Source: JADKFD01 sp050250665
GTDB lineage: Bacteria; Pseudomonadota; Gammaproteobacteria; Xanthomonadales; SZUA-5
Assembly: GCA_050250665.1 (NCBI GenBank)
Contig: JBFWOF010000010.1
Coordinates: 58,802 to 122,801 of the forward strand
DNA: 64,000 nucleotides
Direction of reading: 5' to 3'
Positions within the stretch are counted from its first letter, which is position 1; the number at the start of each line of letters is the position of its first letter. Position numbers and translations under genes: made by a program. Positions 35,157-44,153 of the stretch are shown here, one piece after another. Under the pieces are notes generated by a model. It made no database searches, was not told the origin of the DNA, and worked only from the letters and a program-made list of their open reading frames with translations.

Positions 35157-36014
35157 CTAGTCCGGGACTCGCGCACGGGGAGCCAGACCCGGCCGCAACA
35201 ATTTCACCGCACGGGCATCGTTGCGTTTCGCCAGTGCGCGCCGCCGCGACTGCACCTGGGCGCGCAGGGCCAGTCGGGTGCGATCGCGCAGTCCCAGTTG
35301 CCCCAGCACTCGCGACACCAGCGCCAGATCGTTTTCATCACCCAGGCTCTGGGCCAGCCGCTTCAGGGCGCTGCTCGGTGGCGCCAGCTGACGTTGCTCC
35401 AGCAACTGGCATTGCAACAGCAGGATCCGGACTCTGCCGCGCCAGTGATGACGCGACGCGGCGGCATGCCTGCCGGCGTTCTGGCGTCGGCCACGGCAGG
35501 CGCGGCGAAAGGCGCGCTTCAGGGCTCGGCCGATTTCGGCCTCGTCGAGGCCATCCAGCGGCCAGGACGCACAGTCATCGCGCAGCTCCCGCAGGCTCTG
35601 CAGCATGCGCTGCCAGGCACGTCCCTGCGGCGGCCTTCGGGTCCAGCGTCGTTCCAGTACTTCGGTCAGCCGCGAGCGCGCCTGGGTCAGGGCGCTGCGC
35701 ATGCTGCCGATGCTCCGGCTCTTGCGCAGCCGGTCCAGCGCCTCGATGCGCGAGGCGCCGTCACGCAGCGGGCCCAGTGCCCGTCGCAGCGTACGCAGGC
35801 GGGCATCGACCTCGGCCAGCGTGCGCCGCCGCCAGGGATCGCCCAGCCGCAACCAGGCGCGGACCCGGCGTACGCATTTGCGGGCCTCGTGCACGGCTTC
35901 GTCACGGTCGCGGCCGGGGTCGGACAGCAGATCGAGGGCTTGCTGCAGCTGGTCGGCGCAAGCCTGACGCAGGAAACTGCATAGCGAGCTCTGGTCCTGT
36001 TCGGCAGTGACCAT
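35157..36014 (-). CDS. CHAD-domain protein
   Basis: A 285-residue, very Arg-rich helical protein. The CHAD pattern is clear: 'AVHEARKCVRRVRAWLRL' and 'RTLRRALGPLRDGASRIEAL', with conserved His/Arg/Lys on helices that in other CHAD proteins bind polyphosphate. The family is associated with polyphosphate granules or CYTH enzymes; no ppk or CYTH gene is in this window. The ATG at 36014 starts 11 bases downstream of the dusA stop, so the two are probably one operon. Confidence 0.87.
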   Translation of the reverse strand: MVTAEQDQSSLCSFLRQACADQLQQALDLLSDPGRDRDEAVHEARKCVRRVRAWLRLGDPWRRRTLAEVDARLRTLRRALGPLRDGASRIEALDRLRKSRSIGSMRSALTQARSRLTEVLERRWTRRPPQGRAWQRMLQSLRELRDDCASWPLDGLDEAEIGRALKRAFRRACRGRRQNAGRHAAASRHHWRGRVRILLLQCQLLEQRQLAPPSSALKRLAQSLGDENDLALVSRVLGQLGLRDRTRLALRAQVQSRRRALAKRNDARAVKLLRPGLAPRARVPD

Positions 36015-36024
36015 GGCGCCGGGC

Positions 36025-37011
36025 TCAGGCCGCTTGTCGCTCGACGCAGGCCAGCGCCTGATCGAGCACGTCGATGCGAGTGCCGGGGCGCGCCTCGGAC
36101 AAGGTACGCCGGTAGGCGCGCGCACCGGGTGCGCCCTGGTACAGACCGAGCAGATGGCGAGCGATATGCCGCACTTCGCCGCCGGTGGCCAGATGCGCGG
36201 CGATGTAGGGGCGCATCCGGTCCAGTATCTGCGCCCGTGATGGCGTCGCCATCGGCCGCGCAAACAGGCTCTGCTGCCAGGCGCTGAGCAGATAGGGTTC
36301 GTGATAGGCCGCGCGCCCGATCATCACCCCGTCGAGGGTCTCAAGCGCGGCCTGGATGTCGGCGGAGTCGCGCAGACCCCCATTCAGGACCAAGGTTAAC
36401 TCCGGTCGATCGGTCTTCAGTCGCAGCACCCGGTCATAGTCCAGCGGCGGAATCTCGCGGTTCTCCCGGGGCGACAGACCGTTCAGCCAGGCCTTGCGCG
36501 CGTGCACGATGAACACCGTGCAGCCGGCCGCGGCCACGGTATCGATGAACCGCCGGAAGAAGGCCTCATCGTCGTGTTCGTCCACGCCCAGCCTACATTT
36601 GACGGTCACCGGAACGTGCGCCGGCACCGCCGCGCGCATCGCCGCCACGCCCTCGGCCACCAATGCGGGTTCCAGCATCAGGCAGGCGCCGAATCGACCC
36701 GACTGCACCCGATCCGAAGGGCAGCCGCAATTGAGGTTGATCTCGTCATAGCCAGACTCGACGCCGATCCGCGCCGCCTGTGCCAGCAAGGCTGGATCCG
36801 ATCCGCCCAGCTGCAAGGCCAGCGGATGCTCGGCGGCATCGAAACCCAGCAGCCGCGCGCGATCACCATGGATGGCCGCCTGCGCCACCACCATCTCGGT
36901 GTACAGCCGAGCGTCCGGCGCCAGCAGCCGATGGAAAAAGCGGCAGTGGCGGTCAGTCCATTCCATCATTGGCGCCACACACAGGCGCCAGGGAGAAAGT
37001 GCGGCAGTCAT
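36025..37011 (-). CDS. dusA: tRNA-dihydrouridine(20/20a) synthase DusA
   Basis: A 328-residue FMN-dependent TIM-barrel enzyme reducing U20/U20a in tRNA D-loops. 'VAPMMEWTDRHCRFFHRLL' is the N-terminal FMN strand; 'INLNCGCPSDRVQSGRFGA' carries the catalytic Cys and the DusA-specific 'SGRFGACLM'; 'HARKAWLNGLSPRENREIPP' is also DusA-type; 'VMIGRAAYHEPYLL' is the phosphate site. ATG 37011 gives the standard N-terminus; longer frames are unsupported. Followed by the CHAD gene. Confidence 0.96.
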   Translation of the reverse strand: MTAALSPWRLCVAPMMEWTDRHCRFFHRLLAPDARLYTEMVVAQAAIHGDRARLLGFDAAEHPLALQLGGSDPALLAQAARIGVESGYDEINLNCGCPSDRVQSGRFGACLMLEPALVAEGVAAMRAAVPAHVPVTVKCRLGVDEHDDEAFFRRFIDTVAAAGCTVFIVHARKAWLNGLSPRENREIPPLDYDRVLRLKTDRPELTLVLNGGLRDSADIQAALETLDGVMIGRAAYHEPYLLSAWQQSLFARPMATPSRAQILDRMRPYIAAHLATGGEVRHIARHLLGLYQGAPGARAYRRTLSEARPGTRIDVLDQALACVERQAA

Positions 37012-37283
37012 GGCGCCGAGTCTACTGCGGCCGGAGTGAAGCCGGTGCTCGGTTGTCTGCACCCGATGTTCACAACTCGCACTCGATGGGAACAATTTTG
37101 CACTTTCTCTGGGAGGCCGCGCCGGAACATACTCCAGACGCCGGTGGCTCACCCCGCCTGGGGTCAACCGGCAGCCTGAAAGCTGGTTGTCCGGGTATCC
37201 GAAACCCGATGGTCGCAGGGCGCCGATCCGGCACCCGCGGCGCCAGTCGACCCACCAAACCTGCTCAGAGAGATGCCCCTGCC

Positions 37284-37655
37284 ATGAGAATCATTGTGCT
37301 CCTGATGTCACTTTGCCTGCTTGCCCCTCACGCTGCGCACGCGCAGGCGCCTGGAGACTGGGTGCTCGGCAAATGGAAGGGTGGCCCGTACTGGTTCCCC
37401 GGCGTCGTCGAGAAGCGCGCTGGCGACAAGGTCACCATCGTCTTCGACGATGGCACGCGCGACACGCTGCCACGCAAGCTGGTGCGCAAGTACGACTGGC
37501 GTGCCGGCAGCAAGGTTGAGTGCCGCTGGTCTGGCGGCTCGGAGTGGTACGCCGCCAAGATCCAGAACATCGAGAAGGACGGCTCCACGCTCAACGTGTT
37601 GTACGAAGACGGTGCCCGCGAGAAGACCAGCACCGGAGCTTGCCGGTCGCGTTAG
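37284..37655 (+). CDS. Exported protein with two Tudor-like (SH3-type) repeats
   Basis: A 123-residue protein. Signal peptide about 1-21 (IIVLLMSLCLLAPHAAHA, cleavage near AQA). The mature part is two tandem ~45-residue modules: 'WKGGPYWFPGVVEKRAGDKV' then 'VFDDGTRDTLP', and 'WSGGSEWYAAKIQNIEKDGS' then 'LYEDGAREK'. This W-x-G-x-x-(W/Y)-(F/Y)-x-(A/G)-x(I/V) pattern with 'xDDGTR/xEDGAR' is the Tudor/Agenet-type beta barrel. Export of such modules is unusual; ligand unknown. The 270 bp before it contain nothing recognised. Confidence 0.8.
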   Translation: MRIIVLLMSLCLLAPHAAHAQAPGDWVLGKWKGGPYWFPGVVEKRAGDKVTIVFDDGTRDTLPRKLVRKYDWRAGSKVECRWSGGSEWYAAKIQNIEKDGSTLNVLYEDGAREKTSTGACRSR

Positions 37656-37790
37656 CCGCATCGCGCCGGTAAGCGCCGCTGTCGCTTTGGCAGCGGGGTA
37701 TTGACCCGCGTCAACCCGGTCTTTCGGTGTTCGGTGTGGAATGGCAGCTGCAGGGGTAAGTCCATGACCGCAGGGTCAAGGGAGGTTGCC

Positions 37791-38036
37791 ATGCAGCGCA
37801 TCTTCGACCGCCGCACGCAGCGCACGCTCGGCCTCATCGACGAGGTCGAGTTCGCGAGTTTCCGCAGCCTGTTTCAGAGCTCGATCAGCGACGACGAGCT
37901 GCCCAGCATCGATCCTGCAGCCATGGAACGCCTGTACGAGGCTGGCGCCTCGGACAATCTGCGCTTCATCGTGCGCCAGGTTCTGGACGGCTGCGACGAT
38001 CTGGATCTGGGCTGGGCGCCAGCGGAAAGCGATTGA
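37791..38036 (+). CDS. Small protein of unknown function upstream of the host-attachment-family gene
   Basis: An 81-residue acidic, probably helical protein ('RSLFQSSISDDELPSIDPAA'). ATG 37791 is chosen because GGGAGG lies 6 bases upstream; ATGs at 37701 and 37764 extend it. No family recognised. The next gene starts 27 bases after its stop with its own strong ribosome site, so the two are likely co-transcribed. Confidence 0.65.
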   Translation: MQRIFDRRTQRTLGLIDEVEFASFRSLFQSSISDDELPSIDPAAMERLYEAGASDNLRFIVRQVLDGCDDLDLGWAPAESD

Positions 38037-38063
38037 GAGCCATCGAAGCACCGGGAGAAGGCC

Positions 38064-38498
38064 ATGAAAACCTGGATTTTGGTCGCTGACAGTGCACGGG
38101 CACGCCTGTTCGAAACGGGTGCCGTCGACGGTGATCTGCAGGAGATCGGCGGCTACGCCAATCCGCAGGCGCGCACCAGGCCCAGTGCTGAGGGACCCGA
38201 ACGCAAGCCGCGGGTGCATGAAAGCGCCAACAGTGCGCGCCATGCCATCGAGCCACACACCGATGCGGCCGACAAGTCGGCGCAGTCCTTCGCCCACGGC
38301 CTGGCCGAGATTCTGGATCAGGGCCGGATCGAGCATGACTACACCCGTCTGCTGCTGGTGGCACCGCCGCGATTCCTCGGTCAGCTCAATGCTGCCCTGG
38401 ACCATCAGGTGGCGAAACTGGTGGTGCAGACCGTGGGCAAAGACGTTACCCGAGCCAGCCCGGCGGAAATCCGGCAGATGCTGGACGCGCATGATTGA
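38064..38498 (+). CDS. Host-attachment family protein (PF10116-like)
   Basis: A 144-residue cytoplasmic protein. The start 'MKTWILVADSARARLFE' and the later 'LLLVAPPRFLGQLNAALDHQ' and 'VGKDVTRASPAEIRQML' match the family named from Agrobacterium attachment mutants, which has an eRF1-domain-3-like fold. Despite the name, the biochemical role is unknown and the family is often stress-induced. GGGAGAAGG precedes ATG 38064. Confidence 0.87.
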   Translation: MKTWILVADSARARLFETGAVDGDLQEIGGYANPQARTRPSAEGPERKPRVHESANSARHAIEPHTDAADKSAQSFAHGLAEILDQGRIEHDYTRLLLVAPPRFLGQLNAALDHQVAKLVVQTVGKDVTRASPAEIRQMLDAHD

Positions 38499-38714
38499 GC
38501 GCAGTTCTGGTCGTCCCTGGGGCGGTGCGCTGGTTCGTGCGTAAAACCCGCGGGGCAAGGGGCAGGGGGCAGGGGCCCAAACTCGCTGCAAGGTCAGACC
38601 GCGCGGAGGGGTGGGTTCCCTGCCCCTTGCCCCCCGCCCCTGTCATGTGACTCAAAAATCAATGATTTACGGCATGTCTTCAGAGAATCCGCAGCCGCCG
38701 CGACCCCGCCACCG
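38499..38714. repeat. Gap with G-rich tract and repeat shared with 25467-25535
   Basis: About 38552-38640: a 'GGGGCAAGGGGCAGGGGGCA' tract, then 'CTCGCTGCAAGGTCAGACCG' and 'CCCTGCCCCTTGCCCC'. The latter part duplicates the segment at 25467-25535. No gene. Confidence 0.65.
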
Positions 38715-39614
38715 CTACTCCGGCACAGCGCTGGTCTGCCGGCGATCGATGCGGCGCTCGCTCCATAGCAGGAACAGGCCGCTGGCGACGACGATGGCGG
38801 CACCGAGCAGCACGATCGGCTGCGGCAGGGTCTTCCAGATCAGCCAGTCCAGGCCCAGGCCCCAGGCCAGCGCGGTGTATTCGAAGGGCGCTATCAGTGA
38901 CGCCTGGCCGCGCTTGAAGGCTTCGGTCAGCGTGAACTGGCCGATGGATCCGGTCACGGCGATGGCCAGCAGGATCCAGCCGTGGCTGCGCTGTACCGGA
39001 ACCCAGTCGGAGCCGGTCAGCGCGGTGGCGCCGGCGGCCATGAACAGCATCAGCCAGAACACCATCGACACCGAGCTGTCGGTGCGGCCGAGTACCCGCG
39101 AGGTGATGGCGCTGATCGCATAGCAGAGGGTGGCGATCAGCACCGCCAGACCGCCGATGGACAGCATCTGCTCGCCCTTGGGTCGCAACACCACCAGCAC
39201 ACCGAGCATGCCGATGGCAATCGCCCACCAGCGGTTCGCCCCGACCCGCTCGCCCAGCAACGGTGCCGCCAGCGCCGTGATCAGCAGCGGCGCAAAGAAG
39301 AAGATCGCATAGGCCTCGGACAAAGGCAGCGTGCGCAGGGCAAAGGCGAAGCTGGCCATCATCAGGATGCCGATGACCCCACGCAGCAGATGCAGTGACC
39401 AGCGCACGTGGAAAAGCCGCGCCCGCATCCCCAGCACCCCGGCCCACAGCAGCACCACCGGCAGCGAGGCGTAGGCGCGCAGTGCCGCGACCTGCAGCGG
39501 CGGGTAATGCGGCGTCAGCTCCTTCAGGGAAGCATCCATCAGCGCAAAGCTGCCAACGGCGATCACCATCATGACAATGCCGCGCAGATTGTCGGCGCGT
39601 TGCTCGGGGCTCAT
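38715..39614 (-). CDS. EamA/DMT-family permease
   Basis: A 299-residue inner-membrane protein with ten predicted helices in two EamA repeats ('GIVMMVIAVGSFALMDASLK' opens the first; 'GGLAVLIATLCYAISAITSR' the second). Conserved family features include 'LPLSEAYAIFFFAPLLITAL' and 'GQFTLTEAFKRGQASLIAPF'. Drug/metabolite transporters of this type export small metabolites; the substrate cannot be inferred. ATG 39614 gives the usual short N-terminal tail. Confidence 0.9.
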   Translation of the reverse strand: MSPEQRADNLRGIVMMVIAVGSFALMDASLKELTPHYPPLQVAALRAYASLPVVLLWAGVLGMRARLFHVRWSLHLLRGVIGILMMASFAFALRTLPLSEAYAIFFFAPLLITALAAPLLGERVGANRWWAIAIGMLGVLVVLRPKGEQMLSIGGLAVLIATLCYAISAITSRVLGRTDSSVSMVFWLMLFMAAGATALTGSDWVPVQRSHGWILLAIAVTGSIGQFTLTEAFKRGQASLIAPFEYTALAWGLGLDWLIWKTLPQPIVLLGAAIVVASGLFLLWSERRIDRRQTSAVPE

Positions 39615-39950
39615 CGGGCGGGCTTGCTGGAATCCAGGCAGCGCAGCATAGCGGGTGGGGCTGGGAGACGGGGCACGGGCCATGAACCAGCTTGCCTGTA
39701 GGAGCGACCTCGCGTCGCGACCGCCAAGGCGCACGTCCACAGCTGCGGTCGCGCCGCAAGGGCGCTCCTACGGGTGAACAAGAGCTGCGTTGCGCTCAGG
39801 ATGATGCCGGCTCTTGTGGGTCCAGACTTGTCTGGACGCTTTCCGGCTTCGCCAGGGCGAAAGCGTTCGGACAAGTCCGAACCTACAAGAGCCGCCAGCC
39901 TCGTAGCCTTTCCCCGTGCCCCGTGCCCCGTGCCCCGTGCCCCGTTTCCC
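39615..39950. repeat. Gap with GTAGGAGCGACC element and GTCCAGAC palindromes
   Basis: 39698-39771 is the second copy of the GTAGGAGCGACCTCGCGTCG/CGCTCCTAC palindromic element (first at 3776). 39820-39837 is GTCCAGACTTGTCTGGAC and 39865-39882 its partner GTTCGGACAAGTCCGAAC, in opposite orientation. 39905-39950 is a GTGCCCC repeat tract. Nothing coding. Confidence 0.8.
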
Positions 39951-40676
39951 CTACCGCTCCACCGTCAAGGTACAGAAACGCGCGTCCTCCGCCGACGCGG
40001 CCTGACCGTAATCCCAGGCTATGGCGCTGACCCGGCCAAGATGGCGCCCGCACAGCGCCTGCAGCTGCGCCGGGGTGTAGGCGCGGATCTGTTCGCGGGT
40101 GCACAGGGTACGGCCATGGAAGGCGCCGGCGAGACGGTAGCGGCGTTCGATCCGGTGGCTGCCGTCATTCAGCGGCTGGATGCGCTTGTGGCGTACCAGC
40201 CAGCGCCCCTGGTGGCGACGGGCGTAATCGCGCATCCAGCGGCCGTCAGCCAGCAGCGGTCTTGGGATGAAGGCATCGACGATGATCCGTGCCCGCTCCT
40301 TCAAGGTCTGGGACAGGCCCGCGGCCAGTCCCTGCCAATCGGCCTCGTCGAGCAGATAGGTCACCAGCGAATAGGGCAGCAGTGCCAGGGCGAAACGGCC
40401 GCGCAGGGCCAGCTGGCGCATGTCCATCTGCAGCAGACTGGCCTCGCTGCCGCAGCGGGCCCGGGCCTGCTGCAGCATCGGCAGCGAGCGGTCGATGCCC
40501 ACGGCCGCCAGGCCGTCGTCCAGCAGGGCCTGAAGCACGCGGCCGCTGCCGCAGCCCAGCTCGAGCAGCGGCCCGTTGGCCAGGCGTGCCTGGTCGAGGT
40601 AGTAGCCGACATCGGGCAGCGCCATGCTGGCGCCCATGTCGGCATCGTAGATGGGCGCGATCTGGTCGTAACTCAC
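39951..40676 (-). CDS. SAM-dependent methyltransferase, last gene of the radical-SAM glycan operon
   Basis: A 241-residue class I methyltransferase beginning 'SYDQIAPIYDADMG'. Motif I is LLELGCGSGRVL, the beta2 acid in 'AVGIDRSLPML', and 'LLQMDMRQLALRGRFALALL' covers motifs II-III. The C-terminal part is a beta-rich lid typical of small-molecule or sugar methyltransferases. The start is GTG 40676, overlapping the stop of the double glycosyltransferase as GTGA, so it is coupled to that gene. Confidence 0.86.
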   Translation of the reverse strand: MSYDQIAPIYDADMGASMALPDVGYYLDQARLANGPLLELGCGSGRVLQALLDDGLAAVGIDRSLPMLQQARARCGSEASLLQMDMRQLALRGRFALALLPYSLVTYLLDEADWQGLAAGLSQTLKERARIIVDAFIPRPLLADGRWMRDYARRHQGRWLVRHKRIQPLNDGSHRIERRYRLAGAFHGRTLCTREQIRAYTPAQLQALCGRHLGRVSAIAWDYGQAASAEDARFCTLTVER

Positions 40677-42739
40677 GCGCGGACCCGGGCAATGCACTGC
40701 TCGATCACCTGACGCAGGCGCTCGGCCCGTGGCGCCCAGGACCACGGGGCGATGTCCGTGGCGGCCTGCAACTCAGCCTGGCGGCGGCGCTCGGGTTGAT
40801 CGATCAGTGTCTCGACCGCCGCCACCATGGCCGCACAGTCCGGCACCCGCACCAGCCCGGCACTGCGCAGTGATTCATAGCCGCGGGCGCCGCTGGCGGT
40901 GCTCACCATCACCCGCCCATGGGCCAGGGCCTCGGCGATCTTGATCGCTGAACCTTCAATCTCACCTTGCGGATTCAGCGCCAGCAGACACTCCCGGTAG
41001 TACGGGCCCGGGTCCACCGCGCCGCTGATCAGTTCCACCCCGGCGGGCAGCGGTCGATCACCCCAGAGCCCGGCACCATCGACGCCGCTGAGTACCCGCA
41101 GCCGCAGCCAGGGATAACGTGCCGACAGCCTCGGCCAGGCCAGATCCAGAAAGCACTGCAGACCCTGCAGATTGGGCGCATAGCGCAGTGGCGCCAGCAA
41201 CAACAGCGGTCCGCGATCGGGCGAAGGCGGCGCCGGTGGCTGCAGGCGTACGCCATTTTCGATCAGCTGTTCGCGCGGATGCGCCCAGTAGCCCAGATCC
41301 TGTGGCGTGGACAGCAGCAGGGCCTGCACCCGCCGTAGCGCCGCGCGCACCCGTGCCGCGGCGGCCTCGGGAAGATCGCGGCCGCCGTCATGCAGCGTCC
41401 ACAGCAGGGGTATGGGCGTATCCAGCTGCTCGATCAGGCCCAGACACTCCAGATGCTCGAAGCAGATGGCATCGGGCCGGTGCGCGGCGATCAGGCGCTT
41501 CAGTTCGGCCCGCAGGCGCGGATGGGCATGCGCGCTAAAGCGGGCGTCGAAGTCGGGACCGGAATCCGGGCGTCCGGCCACCGGATGGATCTGGCGGAAG
41601 AGGTGATCGTCGGCGCTCACCGTGGCCGGGCCCTCGCCGGCTTCGTCATGCAGCAGTATCCAGTCGATTTCATCGGCACAGGCGCGCGCCAGCTCGATCA
41701 CCCGACGGGCGCCGCCGTGTGCCGGTGGCAACAGCGCGAAAGGACTGACCAGCAGCACGCGGGGCTTGCCTGCTCGCCAGCGCTGCGCGTGCGGATAGCG
41801 CTGCAGATGCAGCTGTTGCAGGCAGTCGGCTGCGGGACTGTCCAGGAGTCGCTGGCGCGCCTGCCGATGACTGCGTCGCAGGCTGCGCAGGAATGCCTGC
41901 AGGCGATCGAACCTGCCGCCATGCCAGCGCGGGGTCTGGAACAGATCGCCGTAGCGCCAGCGAAAATGCGCCAGATTGCGCTCGACGATGTGCTCGATCC
42001 GGGCGCTGGGGATGAAGCGGCCGATGGTCCCGCGGTGCTCGTGGATCGCCTGCGAATCCGGGCAATGCAGGGAGCACAGGCCCTCCGCCCAGGCCTGCAT
42101 GGCCCAGTCGGCATCCTCGAAATAGAAGGGTGCGTAGGGCCGGCTGAGCGGCAGGTAGCGGCGCAGCGCCGCGGTCTGGAACAGCGTGGCACCGCCGCCG
42201 CTGTAGAGATGACCGCGCACGCCGGCATCCGGCGGCAGCAGATCGTGCAGCTGCAGATGGGCGTCCGGCCCGCGCACTGGCACGGTGTAGCCGGTCTCTT
42301 CGCGCCGCCGGCTCGGGTCGGCAAATTCGATCTGACTGGCGATGGCAAAGACATCCGGCGCGCGCCACGGCAGCAGCGCCCGCAGGGCATCGGGCCGCAG
42401 ACGCATATCGCTGTTCAGCAGGTACACCCACGGCGCCTGCGCCCGCGCCAGCAGCGCCGCCACCGCGCCGTGAAAGCCCAGCGGCCGCCGCACAAAGCAC
42501 CAATCCACCTCGGAGTGACGGCGACGCAGCGCGCGGTAGTCCGAAGCGGCGGCGCCATTGACCAATACCCGGATTCGACAGGGTGCCGTCAGCCGTGCGG
42601 TCGCCAGCGCCAGCGCCGACAGCGTGGCCGCGAGCAGATCAGGTCGCCCGCGTTCGGGGATCAGGACCTCGATGGGCCCGCTGGCCGATTCGGCACCGCG
42701 GGTGACGTCATCGATGAGCCTGCGACTGCCGTCGGCCAT
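40673..42739 (-). CDS. Two-domain glycosyltransferase (GT2 + GT4-like)
   Basis: A 688-residue protein. Residues about 20-280 are a GT2-type GT-A domain: 'VEVLIPERGRPDLLAATLSA'-like start, 'VYLLNSDMRLRPDALRALLP' with the metal-binding NSD, and 'PYAPFYFEDADWAMQAWAEG' as acceptor/base region. After a linker, 'PRVLLVSPFALLPPAHGGAR' (about 330) opens a GT-B domain ending with 'NPQGEIEGSAIKIAEALAHG' and 'GYESLRSAG', a GT4-type donor site. Two transferases in one chain suggest two successive sugars. Starts one base inside the radical SAM stop; coupled to the methyltransferase downstream. Confidence 0.88.
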   Translation of the reverse strand: MADGSRRLIDDVTRGAESASGPIEVLIPERGRPDLLAATLSALALATARLTAPCRIRVLVNGAAASDYRALRRRHSEVDWCFVRRPLGFHGAVAALLARAQAPWVYLLNSDMRLRPDALRALLPWRAPDVFAIASQIEFADPSRRREETGYTVPVRGPDAHLQLHDLLPPDAGVRGHLYSGGGATLFQTAALRRYLPLSRPYAPFYFEDADWAMQAWAEGLCSLHCPDSQAIHEHRGTIGRFIPSARIEHIVERNLAHFRWRYGDLFQTPRWHGGRFDRLQAFLRSLRRSHRQARQRLLDSPAADCLQQLHLQRYPHAQRWRAGKPRVLLVSPFALLPPAHGGARRVIELARACADEIDWILLHDEAGEGPATVSADDHLFRQIHPVAGRPDSGPDFDARFSAHAHPRLRAELKRLIAAHRPDAICFEHLECLGLIEQLDTPIPLLWTLHDGGRDLPEAAAARVRAALRRVQALLLSTPQDLGYWAHPREQLIENGVRLQPPAPPSPDRGPLLLLAPLRYAPNLQGLQCFLDLAWPRLSARYPWLRLRVLSGVDGAGLWGDRPLPAGVELISGAVDPGPYYRECLLALNPQGEIEGSAIKIAEALAHGRVMVSTASGARGYESLRSAGLVRVPDCAAMVAAVETLIDQPERRRQAELQAATDIAPWSWAPRAERLRQVIEQCIARVRA

Positions 42740-44145
42740 CAGCAGGTCTCGGCCAGGATCAGGGCAAAGCCGAGTTCGCGCAGATCTGCGCCGGTGCCCA
42801 GCGCATGCGGACTGGTGGCGCCCTCGCGCCGCAGTTGCAGCAGCCGTTGCGGCTGCGTCGAGGGCGGCAGCGGCAGCCGCAGCTGCAGTGGACCGGCATC
42901 GGTCTGCCGGTGCAGCAAGCGTCCATCCAGATGCACGCTGAAGGGTGCGGCGCCCGCCGTCGGGGCCACCATACCGTGCAGGAGCAGCTGTCGATGTCTG
43001 GCCATGCGCGGCAGCCACAGCGTGGCCTCGGCGCCGGTCCAGCGCACGCCACTGCCATCGTCGCCGTGCCAGCCGCCGAGCAGCTGCTCGGCCGGTGCCT
43101 GCCGGCCTTCGATGCGGACGCTCGCGGGCTGCGGCCGGTGGACGCTCTTGTAGACACAGTGGCGGCAGGCCGACTCGGCGCCCGAGCGATGGCGCTCGCG
43201 AAAGACGCGATAGGCCTGGCCATGCCAGATCTCGCGCAGGCTGTGCTCGCGCAGGTCGCCCAGCGCCACTTTCTCGGTGACCTCGCAGGCGATCACGCGG
43301 CCATCGGAGAGCACGTGCACGCTGTCGAAAGGGCTCTGGTCGCAGGTGCTGATCACGGCACCGTCCGGCATGGGCCAGGGCCAGGCCTGGGGGTGGGCGC
43401 TGAGGCTGGTGCTGGCCGTCAGTTCGTGCGATGACAGCTGAATCGCCACCTGGGGCCAGCGGCTGCGGACCTCCGCCACGGTACTTTCCAGCCGGGTCCG
43501 GAAATCCTGGTGCAGCGTGCCGTCGGCACCGTGTTCGACGGCGGTGCCCAGCGGCAGCGGATCCCTACCGATCAGCGGGTGCACCGCCAGCACCTCGATC
43601 CCGTGCTCGGCGGCAAAGGCGGCGATCGCTGGCAGCTGGGCCAGATTGCGCTGCATCGCCACGAAAGCCAGATCCAGCATGAAGCGCCGACTGCTGCGGC
43701 GGCGCCATTCCAGCACCTGCTGCAGGCGTTGATGCATGGCCTCCAGGCTGCTGAAGCGGTAGATGGCATCGAACTCGGCGGCGTCCAGCGTATGCAGCGA
43801 GACCGTCAGACGGGTCAGGCCGGCTTCCAGTGCGGCCTGCAGACGCCCGGGCTTGAGCGTGGCCAGCGCGCTGACCAGTTCCACCTCGGCGCCGGTGGCC
43901 GCTGCCAGCGCCACCGCTTCCGTCAGCTGCGGATAGTGACCGGACTCGCCGGCATAGTTGAGGCGGATGATCTGCGGCCGCTCCAGCTCCTCGATCAGGC
44001 GCCGATACAGACCGAAATCCAGCATCTCACCCGCGCCGCGCAGACTGGCACGGGTGCAGAAGATGCAATCGAAAGGGCAGCGCGAGCTGAGTTCGATCCA
44101 CAACACCCGCGGCATGGCCGCCGTGCGCGCGCTGATGACGTCCAT
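42739..44145 (-). CDS. Radical SAM protein with SPASM-like C-terminal region
   Basis: A 468-residue protein. The radical SAM 4Fe-4S motif is CPFDCIFC (about 23-30, CxxxCxxC), preceded by 'VLWIELSSR'; 'LNYAGESGHYP' is the GGE-like SAM strand. 'SDGRVIACEVTEKVALGDL' and 'CRHCVY' form a short SPASM/twitch-like second cluster region. Residues about 345-468 are an additional beta-rich domain without a recognised family ('LWLPRMARHRQLLLHGMVAP'). Lying between glycosyltransferase and epimerase genes, it may modify a sugar or a peptide carrier; the substrate is unknown. Confidence 0.88.
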   Translation of the reverse strand: MDVISARTAAMPRVLWIELSSRCPFDCIFCTRASLRGAGEMLDFGLYRRLIEELERPQIIRLNYAGESGHYPQLTEAVALAAATGAEVELVSALATLKPGRLQAALEAGLTRLTVSLHTLDAAEFDAIYRFSSLEAMHQRLQQVLEWRRRSSRRFMLDLAFVAMQRNLAQLPAIAAFAAEHGIEVLAVHPLIGRDPLPLGTAVEHGADGTLHQDFRTRLESTVAEVRSRWPQVAIQLSSHELTASTSLSAHPQAWPWPMPDGAVISTCDQSPFDSVHVLSDGRVIACEVTEKVALGDLREHSLREIWHGQAYRVFRERHRSGAESACRHCVYKSVHRPQPASVRIEGRQAPAEQLLGGWHGDDGSGVRWTGAEATLWLPRMARHRQLLLHGMVAPTAGAAPFSVHLDGRLLHRQTDAGPLQLRLPLPPSTQPQRLLQLRREGATSPHALGTGADLRELGFALILAETC

Positions 44146-44153
44146 CGGTCGGA

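Noticed and set aside
37012..37283. Coding extension of the Tudor-like protein or of dusA
   Set aside because: Both extensions lack a ribosome site and precede a signal peptide or the conserved TIM-barrel start.
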